Source: Bryoerythrophyllum caledonicum (lineage: Eukaryota; Streptophyta; Bryopsida; Pottiales; Pottiaceae). Taken from it: a stretch of 64,000 nt of DNA. The stretch spans positions 2,959,560 through 3,023,559 of the forward strand of contig OZ020525.1 of assembly GCA_963971425.1 (NCBI GenBank), read 5' to 3'. Each line of letters starts with the position of its first letter. Position 1 is the stretch's first letter. Made by a program: the position numbers and the translations under genes. Under the pieces are notes generated by a model. The model worked only from the letters and a program-made list of their open reading frames with translations. It was not told the origin of the DNA and made no database searches. Below, one piece after another: positions 1-10,830 of the stretch.

Positions 1-540
1 TGTGCGCTCTCTTCACCGTGCAGATCTTCGACTTGTACCTTCTGCTCCTACCTCCTTACTTCCCACCTGGTTCTTAGTCCCGACTAGTGGATACCCCCTT
101 TCTCCACTTTGTTCTTCACCAGGGCTTCTCCCTACACATCACTAAACCCTAGGGATGAGTGAGTACTCTCTACTGTAAACCTTGTCTCCTAATCTGAGTT
201 CGGTAGCTCCTCCAAATCCTAGATTGGTCAGATCAATTAGTTTTCTTCTACCCTCGACTTCCTACTTCCTGATCTTGCTTGGCTTGTGTGGATCTCTCTA
301 GCACGTCTCACCAGATTTGTCTATCTGCCAAACAAGCACACTTGCTGTGATCCACTCTTTGAACTCCGCAATTTGCGGAGCCATTGTTCCTCCAAAGGCA
401 AATAAATTAACAACATGACCTACAATTCAAGAGAGAATCTAGTAAACGCTTTTAATAAACACCACCACTCCGATCTCATGTTGTTACTTTGTTCACATAC
501 ACACATGAAACACACACACAAAACGAAATCCGATGTTTCG
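1..540. other. Unassigned sequence upstream of kinase pseudogene
   Basis: No gene is recognised here. The first 400 bases are C/T-rich on the plus strand and contain no long open frame. A short minus-strand frame around 300-395 is open, but I cannot assign it to a family. Confidence 0.4.
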
Positions 541-1960
541 ATATAGAAAGAAATTAGTCATAGTTGGTGCGAGCCACATGTACTGTCATGATGCCACCCT
601 CAAAAGGGGGAAGTAGTTCCATACTACTAACCCATGTCCGGTGGGCATGGACTTAGTGGTGGAATGAACGGACGTTCTATTCACGCAAGCCCCCTACGGG
701 GACCGGCGTTCTTCTTCTTCTTCTTCTACTGTCATGATGTGGCTCTGTTCATCCGGAAAAACAAGGCCAATCCAAAATGTGCAATCTTTGGCTCAAAGTT
801 CTTGTCTAGCGAGACGTTGTTGGCTTTGATACCTCGATAGATGATCTTGGGGCGCACTAGAGAATGTAAGTAGTGCAAGCCACGGGCTACTTCTAGTCAG
901 ATGTTGTGCCGTAGCATCCAACTCAGGGAAGTCTTGTGTTCGCCTCCTAAGAAGGATTGGACATTTCCAAGCAGCGAGACGCTATTCAAATGATGAAATC
1001 AAACCCTGCATATGAGATGCAAGTAAGCAGTGTACAAATGCTGCTACATTTGGAAAAATGATGAACTCACGAAAAAGAACTTGGTCGATGTAGTAGTTGT
1101 CTACATATTCATATACCAGCAACCTCTAGTGTTCGCGGAGACAACACCCTTGCAGATTCACAAGGTTCCTGTGCTTCGTTCTAGTGATCAACACTACTTC
1201 GTTCAGGAAGTCATCCATACCCTGCGTGTTCTTCACAAACAGCTGCTTCACAGCCACCATACTCTGGGTACCCTGCAAGACCAAAGAACCATATCCAGTT
1301 ACACATTACTGAGTAGCATTATACGCCTTTAACAACATTCATCAAGCTAAGAGATGTAAGAAGGAAAAATAGATGATTTGTCTTTTTTCCTCCGACTCGA
1401 AGTTTGACCATTACATTCTCCGCCTGACAATCAACTGCAGAACCACTTCTTCAACTTAGGGCGAAACTCCATGCAATGCCCAATCCAAATTATCATTTTA
1501 GCTTCCCTACTTGCGGAACGTAGGGAAGAAAATGTAGGGCCACTTCTATGCGTCACATCCGTCAGCTATTATAGTCAACCCAAGGTTTTAGGTGCTTCCA
1601 AGTTGTCCTCAATTACCTTTATTAAGAGAATCTGACTTCAATTACCTTGAAGTTCCCCATGCATCATTGCTCTGTTTAGTATGTTGGGAGGAATGGGGAA
1701 GTTGACAGGCTTGAAAAGTGGCTCCATCATTTCCGAGATAATTAGCTACACCCGACCTTCTTTTTTTGGGTAGGGTGAAAAGCTAGCTACATGGAAGTGA
1801 CTCGACCCCGTCAAAGATGATAGGTATTGCATGGAACCACGCTCTTAGCCTAAGTTGAGATACCGTTTGTAAATTGGGCACCCTAAACCGTAGCAACAAC
1901 AACAGCGACAATGACAAACACCAATGCTGCACTTGCAGCGGCTGCTATTTCAATAACTTT
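541..1960 (-). pseudogene. Receptor-like protein kinase pseudogene
   Basis: Read on the minus strand, this carries pieces of a plant receptor-like Ser/Thr kinase in the right order. At 1960-1885 there is a hydrophobic Ala/Val segment like a transmembrane helix (ends AALVFVIVAVVVATV). After a splice acceptor near 1273 (TTGCAG) come the VAVKQL lysine box, the helix-C glutamate region (DDFLNEVVLIT), HRNLV and LLVYEYVD. At about 1000-740 come SLSW, VARGLHYLHS, the catalytic-loop relic IYRGIKANNVSLD (family HRDIKANNVLLD) and PKIAHFGLAL (family PKIADFGLA), then DEQSHIMTV. Stops interrupt the frame at LREH*RLL and RHNI*LEV, a one-base shift precedes DEQSH, and both catalytic Asp residues (HRD and DFG) are changed. 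The frame then runs into a LINE fragment at 594-726 and resumes as HVARTNYD. The order of parts and the intron positions fit an old genomic kinase gene rather than a retrocopy. The exact subfamily cannot be told. Confidence 0.85.
594..726 (+). mobile_element. 5'-truncated tail of the large LINE, with 13-bp TSD
   Basis: These 133 bases match the last part of the full LINE (17.33-17.46 kb): the stretch CCCATGTCCGGTGGGCATGG, the unpaired-looking middle, a CCCCTACGGGG hairpin and a (TTC)n end. The fragment is flanked by the perfect direct repeat TACTGTCATGATG at 581-593 and 727-739. Removing the fragment and one repeat rejoins the kinase pseudogene reading frame. This is a target-primed insertion that stopped after copying only the 3' end. 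Confidence 0.93.
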
Positions 1961-1989
1961 CGTGTTACTTCAAACACCTGTGGAATATA

Positions 1990-3530
1990 TTACCTTTGTG
2001 GAAATATCAATGACTTATAATTTAGCATAAGTGATAATAAGCCGAGGTGAAAATGCTCCATGGCTATTGTACATTGGACCTTCACTTTGCTCATTGCAGT
2101 ACTGTTCAGAGAAGCATCTTGTGGCATCATCAGCTCTTTTTGAGCAGTAAGGATTGCCTTGTAGCCTGTAAAACTAGACCAATCAAGTAAGTACTGCTCA
2201 GTCAGTTGGGGAAAAAATGTTCTAGATTTCAATCCTCCAAAATATGCAGAGACATTGGCACAGGGAAAAAGCAGGCTATGGACTACGTAATTGTAAAGTA
2301 GGTGAAGTTATCAAAAAATAATCATAGGTTAGTACCTTCCGAGGCGCAGGGCGGCAAATGCAAATGCCTTTGACAACGAGCAGGATGACCAATACTATTG
2401 GAAGCATTAGAGAGCATAATCTTTTCTTGTTGGAAACTCACATAGTCCACTTTATGTCTCTCTTTAGTGGCTCCTGCACCCTTACTACGTCTCATGGCAT
2501 CTTCTACCACTTTAGTTACACTTTTAAACCAAGGATGCTTTATAATATTGAATTGAGGTTTAAGGACTCCAGTCAAGATGATCCGTTCATCTTGTGCATG
2601 ACATAGTATCCTATTAAAAGCCTGAAGGAGATTCATAATAGTTCCAATGGAGTAGTGATTTCCATTCTCTTTGCAGAACATGCTAAAGAACTTGGTCAAC
2701 ATAGATCCAAAGTCCTGTAAGGGAATGTTTTCAATCAACATAGTTTTATCCAATCCACAAGTTTCTCTCCACTTACTGAAACTATTCCTTGCCCAATTTT
2801 CAGATTTCTTGTTTGGGTTCTCACTATTATCTATGATATTTTGGACTCTTACTGGATCATATTGCAAAAATCCACTGGTCCCACCCACTAATTGAGAACC
2901 TGATGCCATCATACTTGAAGTATTTTCTTGGACACTATTAACATGACTATGATTTAAATCCAAAGATGAACTATAGCCATTGGACTTTTCAATCATTGGC
3001 TCATTTGTACCTATGACCAAAGTCTCATTTTCAACAAGAGAGACTGGAACATATGACTCAAATCCACTTCTTGAAGGTCTACTAATGCATTGATCAAGAA
3101 GCATGTTAGCAACATCATCAAAATGCAAAAATTCCATCAAGTTCACGATCTAAAAATTGACCATTCCTGACATGATGGGCCTAACTGGAAGAGTATTGGA
3201 GTAGAGAAATCTATTCTCATGTTGAATGGATCAATATTCTCTCCAACTGTAGAATCGTGAAGCAAAGAAGGAACAACTTCAGAAGACATAGGAACAACTT
3301 CAATGCCTACAGAACAAGCAATAACTACAATTTAGGGATTTTGAGATCTTCCTTCTGCCACCTTCAAAGCTATAGTTTTTTCTCTCAAGCTCTCTCCATT
3401 CTTAGCACTTCTACTTGCTCCACGTCCATGACATTTGCTAGTACCTTGGGAAGCATAATACTCTAGCTGTTTGGCAATTGGAACTCTTTTGCTCTTACTT
3501 CTCTCCATGATAAGTCTCAATCCAAGAAAA
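1990..3530 (-). pseudogene. Crypton-type tyrosine recombinase-like gene, N-terminal half
   Basis: The main exon (about 3152-2335, minus) encodes a protein whose second half resembles the N-terminal SAM-like/DUF3504-type region of Crypton recombinases and their domesticated relatives (ZMYM/QRICH1 family). Motifs in order: ENWARNSFSKWRE, LTKFFSMFCKENGNHYS, GTIMNLLQAFNRIL, FNIIKHPWFKSV, VEDAMRRSKGAG. The exon starts after a plausible acceptor (TTTTTAG at about 3153) and ends at a good donor (GGAAG then GTACTAAC at about 2334). A preceding open stretch (3520-3332, basic and Ser-rich) and a following one (2232-1990) may be further exons. No catalytic C-terminal domain follows, because the kinase pseudogene comes next, so the gene is truncated. 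The domain match was made by eye. It could be a relic of a transposon or of a domesticated gene. Confidence 0.6.
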
Positions 3531-3654
3531 ATAAACTCTCACTTACAAAACCAAAAGTGCTCATCAAATATCCAAATTCCACAACAAAATAAACTTGGTA
3601 GAAATTGAACATTCATACATGTATCCTACAATTGCAAAGAGAAGTTCATCAAAC

Positions 3655-3742
3655 ACTATTCACAACTTTACATGGTACTATTCACAGCTTTACATGGTAC
3701 TATTCACAGCTTTGCATGGCACTATTCACAACTTTGCAATAA
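3655..3742. repeat. 22-bp tandem repeat, four units
   Basis: Four consecutive 22-bp units of the type ACTATTCACAGCTTTACATG plus two bases, differing at a few positions. They lie in non-coding DNA just upstream of the TTAA element into which the LINE inserted. Confidence 0.9.
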
Positions 3743-3764
3743 GACTGACAAGTAGTTGAAGACC

Positions 3765-4059
3765 TTAACCCCTAAAAGCCCAAGGCATTTTCCCTCATGA
3801 AGCACTCCAAAACTGCCATCATCAATAAGTGGCAACAAAATCTAATAATAAAGTCTAATTTTAGATTTTATACCGTACAATCTTAAAATAGACATGTATA
3901 TGAACTTACAGTATAAATTTGGTTGCAATCCACCGTACGAATGTGAAGATTATAATGTTTGAAGTGCAAAGAAAAGTATTTTTTCCCCCTTGCCCGGCAA
4001 GGTCAGCCTACTTTGACTAGGCATATCTTCTAGTTTTTACATTGAAATGTGATAAAATC
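3765..4059. mobile_element. Left part of a TTAA-type element, split by the LINE
   Basis: It starts TTAACCCCTAAAAGCCCAAG, like the termini of the roughly 0.94-kb TTAA elements elsewhere in the window. Its interior matches the element at 28,179 (an AAACTGCC box, a TTAAAATAGAC box, GGTTGCAATCCAC and the CAG.CTTTGACT box). The LINE begins at 4060. The sequence after the LINE (AAATCTTTTACCA at about 17,472) continues as the 28-kb element does (AAATCTTTTACCA at about 28,485), so the LINE landed inside this element. No right terminus of the split copy is found. Confidence 0.7.
4048..4059. repeat. Target-site duplication, left copy
   Basis: TGTGATAAAATC, identical to 17465-17476. It defines the 5' end of the 13.4-kb LINE. 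Confidence 0.85.
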
Positions 4060-4483
4060 GAGACGGGAAGGAATAGAGAGGTCTTTGAGATGAGTGAGGA
4101 GTAGCTCCGCAAAACCTGGTGAGGAGGAGTTTTAGGTGTTAGGCACAAACACAGAACACAAGGCAATGAGGGTTGCTGGGTCTCATTGCGAATCCCGATG
4201 TGTACCATGTTTTGCTGCTAAACGGTGTTCTAAGATGTGTAGAGTGTTGGAAGGGATTGCAAGATCTAGATCTATTGTCATAAGTTTGCATGGACTGCAA
4301 AGGTCTAGCACTAGCACATGGGAGAGTAGATCTAAAGTGGGGGCTCTGTGTTGGCCCAGATCTAGCGCTAGAATATGCACTACCATGTCAAACCATTACA
4401 AACAGATCTAGATCTAGATACCACATCACACTTAGAAACACCACACACCTATTCACCTCCTCAACTAGGATACAAGCACACAC

Positions 4484-7400
4484 ATGTACGATTACTACCT
4501 GCAACGAACACGAGACCAACGCCAACATACAAGATTTGCTCACAAGTATCAACACTCTCGAAGTCCAGCTAAGTTACACACTTATATTATGCACTTTGTA
4601 ATGTCTCAACATTGCTTTTACAAATATGGTAGAAATACTCTGGTGATTGCTATTGCTGCATTATACATGCCTAATTCCCATCACAAGAAGTCACATGGTA
4701 GCAACAACCCGGGAGGACCAGCGCAGGTGTGTAGGAGACACCGTATGGAGCGGCATCACACATGGAAGATCGCATGGACCTCACCGCCCACTCCCAAGAC
4801 ACCTGCACCATCAGCACCACACCAACAACAATGCACCAAGATTAGCCCAACCATCACCAACTACACGACACATAGCGCCAAACTCAACGTCACATCATCT
4901 CCCCTGGCCAAGGTAAGAACTATAATCTCTCGCCTAATTATCATGTGCATCCAATCTCATGTCAACAGGGAAGACTGCGATCTACTCCACCAGGCAACAA
5001 TCAGTAGAGAAACTCGTCAACGCAGCAGACAGGAGCTAAGTGAAGAAATCAACAGAGGAACTTGTCAACGCAGCAGACAGGAGCTGAAAGAAGAAATCAA
5101 TAGCGGAACTCATCAACACAGCAGAGAGGTGTTGCAAGAAGAAATCAGCAGAGAATCTCATCAACGCAGTAGACAAGAGGGGAAAGAAAAGATCAATACG
5201 AAACATAAAGATCCGCCAGCAAAGAAAGAAGTGCAAGCCACCAGGCTTCACACTTTGCGAAGACACACATTGCGATCACTACAACGTCAGTACAACTCCC
5301 AATACCAAGATCGCCAACAACAAGAAGACAAGACCTCAAGGCACCAAACGAGCATCAAGTATGTACACGCCCAGGTAAGCAACCCTACCACCACCTCATC
5401 TCCCCCCTTCCTTATTAGCAAATCACTACTAAGTTTTGACAGAAGCTTTGGAATGACTAAGAACAAGCAGCACACAGGGAAGAAGGACCAACCACAACCA
5501 TACAGACAAAGCCCTAGCCGCCATAACCACAAAAACGTCGAATCTACAGAAGAGCAAGATCTGAGCGGTCATCCAAGTCAGCACAATCAGCAAGCTACAA
5601 CCCAACGGCTCCACGAAGAAGCCAACCCTAAACACCCAAAAACCCTAAAACAAAGACGTTCATCGACGACTACCACATCCATCAAACAACAACTCAACAC
5701 CAGGTATATATCGTGCCCTCACTCCACTCTCAAACCCTCTTATATTGCCCTACTGCGCAGACACCAGCTTCATGTGTTGTGGAACCAGCGCACCATCTGT
5801 CCAGTACAGTTAGAAGTAACGGACCTGCGAGAGGAAGTGAAGCGCCTACAAAGGAGAAAGTCGCCACTCCCACGTCCAACTAGGACACTTCTTGACAGTG
5901 AAGAGCAACTTACTCCCCTCCTTACAAACTTGTTGTATCTTGTCTGGTTTGCTTTTAAACAGTTTCACACTAACTCGACGTTGGCATGTTCCTCGCAGAC
6001 AATACAACACCTGCAGACAAGAAGTGCAAGACCGCCCAAGCTAGAAGTTACGCCTCATGCACAACACATACGAACGAAGATTACACAAGGTGTAGACAAG
6101 AGCGTGAAGGCAACCTGCGCACAAGAGTTGAAGACAACAACCTGCACACGTAAGATCTGGAGGCAGCAAACCAAGCACACAAGATCTGGAGACCACAACT
6201 TCTGCACGCAGACAGACAGAACGTACGGACGCACCCTGTCCGAACTCACCCTGCTTGAAGCTCTGCCTGGAGTTCTGCCCGAATCCACTCAACGTACCCT
6301 ACTTGAAGTCATGCCCGAAGCCCTGCCCGCATGCAGAACAAGAAGACGTTACACCAATAGTCCACTTAAGCCACGTGGGCTATCACCAAGGTTGGAATCC
6401 TGAAGGAGACCAGGAGACACTGCCCGCAGTCCCCAGCCTGAACCTCGCCACTGTTACACGACGCACACAGGCTGTATATTCGGCAACGGCTGCTACTCAC
6501 CACACACAGCCTGGTTCGGGCAGGACACTGATGAACCAGTACTGTGTGTGAATATTTCTTGGTGTACACAGCCTGGTTACTCGGAGACAGCTGCCGCATG
6601 CCAAAGACAGCAAAGTTCGAGCTGGACATCGACGCAACTAATCAACGTCACACACAGCCTGATCGTCGTCAGAGGAGCCTTACTCGAAGTCGTGCTTGAA
6701 TTTCCACTGTCCATACACAGCGACCTCGACGTCACTTGGAGACCGCTGCCAACTCCTACAAGACGCCGAACACAGCTAGACGTCACATGCGTCAACACAC
6801 CCTGCTCATCGCCATTCTCAGACCGACCCCGAATCGAACTCGGCGCCAAAACCAACTTCCTCGACATCACGTGCTACGTCACAGGCTGTCCGTTGCCGAT
6901 CCAAGCTAGGTGCCAAATCGTGACCATCGTCAAATCGAACCTGACCCAGCAAGTTGACGTTTGCCGAAAGTGGACGTCCAGCGACTTTGACTGCAGGAAC
7001 TCCCAGACTGCTGTAACTCCGAGGCAGTCCCAACTAGATCTGTACGCTCCCAGAGTATCCGAGACAGACGTCCCAGTACCGATACCAGTGGTGGTCCCAG
7101 TACACTTGCTGGTCCTGTTGCTGGAACACTCAATTGACCGGTACACTCCCAGGCAGTTACAGTACCGATACAACACTGGGACTAAACACCTGCTGGACTT
7201 AGACTGCAGTAATAAGTCTATTGTTGTAATTCCTGCGGCGCGATTGAGTAAGAGCACCTGCAGGCGTAACAGGAGTCCTCGCCAAACCCGTAGCTTACTA
7301 GACATCAGGGGTCCTCGTACTTTATCATCCCCAGCAAGTCGTATACTAGACTGGTACCCTAGGTTAGATAAACCCCAGCTACGCACCCCCAAGCCCGTGG

Positions 7401-7555
7401 GAGGACTGAAAACAGAGAGTAGCAATAGAAGACGAAGACCAGCAACTACACTCTCAAAAACAAGGAGACTGCAACGTGCAGCCACAGAAGAGAAGGGGCC
7501 GTGTAGTAAGAGATTCCAGATCACGACAAGTCAGAGCCACACAACCGCGGGCTAG
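4484..7555 (+). pseudogene. Long leader reading frame of the LINE (uncertain coding)
   Basis: In the same frame as ORF1, this stretch is open except for a TGA at 6401-6403 and the TAG at 7553-7555. The 639- and roughly 380-residue products are rich in Arg, Gln, Thr, Ser and His and show no recognised domain. The first contains four 16-residue repeats (5005-5196). The region is C/A-rich, which lowers stop frequency by chance, and a 216-codon antisense frame also exists at 6874-7524, so coding is not proven. It may be a structured 5' UTR/promoter region, an extra ORF, or an N-terminal extension of ORF1. Three intron-like intervals occur (4913-4968, 5375-5442, 5704-5760), each GT...AG and 56-68 bp. 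Confidence 0.35.
5005..5196 (+). repeat. 48-bp tandem repeat, four units, in LINE leader
   Basis: Four diverged 48-bp units. In the open frame each encodes 16 residues of the form R-x-T/S-x-QRSRQEL-x-EEIN (for example RGTCQRSRQELKEEIN). Charged and Gln-rich, the product would probably be helical. The repeats keep the frame, with no length change between units. Confidence 0.8.
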
Positions 7556-7963
7556 TCACAAGGTGTGACTACAGATTCAGGTCACACTCCTCTCACACCC
7601 TCTATTGTTTTTTGCCATCAATGGGATTATTATGCAACCCCAAAGGCATGTAAACAACTTTTAATATCTAAGCCAGTTACTTGGAGAGGTGACCATTATT
7701 TTGGCACCTGTCGTGTGTGTGTATGTGCAAAAGTCCAAGTATATCACTATACTGATTTCTCTCACCGCCAACCCCTAGGAAAGTGTGTAGTTAGTAGTTT
7801 ATGTATCACCTTTGCTAATATTTTTCACCCCTTCTTGATAATCTTAACTTCAATAAGCCCTCAACGTATGTTGGGGGGAGAAGTTAAGACCAAGAGGATA
7901 AGGGGTTATAGTGAGATAATACGATGCAAGTCAATTAACACACTTTGTTTTGAATGCTACAGT

Positions 7964-9544
7964 ATGTCTTCAGCTCAAGATGTTGCCACCTCCTCCAAGC
8001 GCCTCTTTGTTGATGTGGTTGAGGGAAGCCCCGTTAACACTAGTCAAAATGTCTTGTTTATCACAAACACCACCCAGAAAAAAGTGAGGGCAACAAGTTT
8101 GCCTTTCACCGAATACTGGCTAGGTTTTCATGCAATGAATACAATTGCGAAGAAAAATGGGAATGATAAAATACCAATAGTAGGTATTGAAGACTTGGTC
8201 AAATGTGGTCTAAATACAAAAGAGGCAAGCGAAAGTTATGGTGCAATTCCTGCCTTTCCATTTACCCCCCAAACTGAGTGGCCATCCAAAAGAATGGATG
8301 GGAAAATGGGTAACCATTTTAATCTCACTCAACTTCCAAGTGAAGTTGAAGTGGATAAAAATGGTTATGCATTAGACTACCAAATATCAATCCACTTCGA
8401 GCTCGGGGATCAAGTTTGGACAAAAGATATTGTCCTAGATATGATAAAAAATAGACTAAATGAAATGGGAATCCCTACTGGGGTAGACATTGGTGAGCCT
8501 ATAGCCATTTTTTGCTACCACCAAACCAACAATTGGAATGGGGTCATTAAAATACACTTAAAAAACCCCGAGATTGACGGTAGAGGATTGTTGAAAGGAT
8601 TGAGACCCTTCATTCTCATCTTGAATGAAGGGATTCCACATAAGGGGAAAGTATGCAAAACATACGACTCCCTTGCCTTCTCACACCTCTTATCAGTGAA
8701 AATTTCGGGTCCAAACCTTGTCAATAAAGAATCATATGAATTACATGAAGAGATTGTAAGGGAGAGCTTTGCGAGAGGGCAGGATTTTGAAATAACCGGG
8801 GTAGAAAAAAAGGGTTTTTCTGACTTTGCATGGGTCAAAACTCCCTCCCCGGAGCAAGCGGCCAAAATAAAAGACTATAAAGTCACTTTCTCCAATGAGA
8901 TTTTTGTGCCAAGCTTTGCAACTAGAAAAATGGATGAGGATGAAATTGCAAAAAAGAATTGTCTTATTCTCATCGCTAAAAACCTCAATAAAACAAAAAA
9001 TGAAAAGGAACTTGCAAATGGAATCAAGTCCATACTCGGTGAAGAGAATGTGGTTGATATATTCTTCAAACTCGAGCATGGGCGGCATGTGGGGACTTGT
9101 AATATTGAATGTCTAAACGCTGCAGTATACAAAAAACATGTCAAACAAAGCAAGAAACTTCATGGAAAGTATGTCATGTTTACTCCCCACCCTAAAAGTT
9201 TAGATGGAAGTAATAAACCGAATGCGGATGAACTTGCGAGATTAGGGTTCTCAGATGTAAACTCGGCAGTTGCCAATGCTGTGATTGCCATGGAGAATGG
9301 ACCAAACAAGGGCAATGGCGTCACCTTTGAACAACTCCGAAAGGAAATGAAGACTATGAAGGGGGAAATCGTTCAAGAGGCAAGACAATACGCGGATATG
9401 GTACAAGCCAACACGGTGAAGTCCCTTAGAGGGGAAATGACAACTCTTCGATCTCAACTCATCCAAACAATCATGGCGGCCGAGTCACAAGCTTCGAAAC
9501 GGGAGCAACGTGCTATAGAAGGCAAAATGGACACGTCAAACTAA
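7964..9544 (+). CDS. LINE ORF1 protein: RRM-like domain plus coiled coil
   Basis: An intact 526-codon frame starting at ATG 7964 (MSSAQDVATSSK). The frame is open further upstream to 7556 but has no better start. It is the presumed RNA-binding ORF1 protein that packages the LINE RNA. A first possible RNA-binding fold lies at about residues 165-220 (PIAIFCYH ... VIKIHLKNPEID ... LRPFILIL). A clearer RRM-like unit lies at about 330-412, with LILIAKNL as the RNP2-like strand and HVGTCNIEC as the RNP1-like strand. The C-terminus (about 455-522) is a heptad-rich coiled coil (LRKEMKTMKGEIVQEA ... LRGEMTTLRSQL). No CCHC knuckle is seen. Base composition is ordinary, unlike the G-poor ORF2. It stops with TAA 640 bases before the ORF2 AUG. 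Confidence 0.75.
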   Translation: MSSAQDVATSSKRLFVDVVEGSPVNTSQNVLFITNTTQKKVRATSLPFTEYWLGFHAMNTIAKKNGNDKIPIVGIEDLVKCGLNTKEASESYGAIPAFPFTPQTEWPSKRMDGKMGNHFNLTQLPSEVEVDKNGYALDYQISIHFELGDQVWTKDIVLDMIKNRLNEMGIPTGVDIGEPIAIFCYHQTNNWNGVIKIHLKNPEIDGRGLLKGLRPFILILNEGIPHKGKVCKTYDSLAFSHLLSVKISGPNLVNKESYELHEEIVRESFARGQDFEITGVEKKGFSDFAWVKTPSPEQAAKIKDYKVTFSNEIFVPSFATRKMDEDEIAKKNCLILIAKNLNKTKNEKELANGIKSILGEENVVDIFFKLEHGRHVGTCNIECLNAAVYKKHVKQSKKLHGKYVMFTPHPKSLDGSNKPNADELARLGFSDVNSAVANAVIAMENGPNKGNGVTFEQLRKEMKTMKGEIVQEARQYADMVQANTVKSLRGEMTTLRSQLIQTIMAAESQASKREQRAIEGKMDTSN

Positions 9545-9694
9545 TATTGATAAACAACGCTGCAATAAATCTAAATATAATAGTATATATATATACTACA
9601 ATAAATAATAATAAAAACCGGAAAAAACATTATAAAAATTCACACAAAACTAAAACTAAAACCAAAACCTTAGTATATTTATATACTACTAAAC

Positions 9695-10093
<399 letters not shown>

Positions 10094-10130
10094 CTCTACA
10101 CCCCTCCCTCTAAAAACCACAAACATTACT

Positions 10131-10184
10131 CATTTAAAACTACTAATTATACTTTGCGGAGACATAGAAACTAACCCCGGCCCA
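10131..10184 (+). other. 2A-like ribosome-skipping motif at ORF2 N-terminus
   Basis: In the ORF2 frame the codons immediately before the first ATG (10185) read HLKLLIILCGDIETNPGP. This matches the canonical D-(V/I)-E-x-N-P-G-P motif, preceded by the short hydrophobic stretch typical of 2A-like sequences found in APE-type LINEs of animals. The predicted break lies between the Gly at 10179-10181 and the final Pro (10182-10184), one codon before the Met. The frame is open to the left through poly-Gln up to 9693 but has no AUG, so a 2A event would require non-AUG initiation or a frame change in the CAA tract. Confidence 0.85.
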
Positions 10185-10830
10185 ATGCCAAATGTCTTCC
10201 TCAACCATCCAAAAACACATAAAAGAGTATCCAAAATCTATTTCATTCCGAATACTATAAAACTCCACCCCAAATATCAACATCTAGCATCTTCGTTTGT
10301 GCCACTTCTAAAAAATAACCACATACTCCACCATACTTATTCCACCCTCTACCCCAACATTTCCCATTACATACATCAAAAAAACGGCCACCCACCCCCA
10401 CATATCTTATTCGCCATAATTACCACCCTCCACCCTTCAATAGAAGAATGTAATAATATCACCAACCAACAATCTACCAACACAAATCCAACACATTGGA
10501 CAAATATATTATTAAACACCCTATCCTCTTTACACAATCCCCCTAAAAGACATATAAATATACCCCACCCATATACCAAATTCCTAGGAGAAAACCAACA
10601 CCTTCTTGAACACAAAACTTCTTTACACAACGACCTATACAACTATATTCATAGCCAAACCCCACCCCCTTCTCCAGATGAACTACAACAAAAATTTCCT
10701 TACTTCCCGCACAATCTTATCCTTGAAGCTCTTAGATGTTTTGAACCTATTCATGATTACACGCATCCCACTCCAACACTCACTTACATTTCCCCTCCAT
10801 CCTGTAACCATGAAAATATAGATAATAAAA

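Noticed and set aside
5005..5196. CRISPR-like array
   Set aside because: The repeats are contiguous 48-bp coding-frame units without spacers, in a eukaryotic retrotransposon.
6874..7524. 216-codon antisense frame in the LINE leader
   Set aside because: No domain or conserved motif; explained by the skewed base composition that removes stops from several frames.
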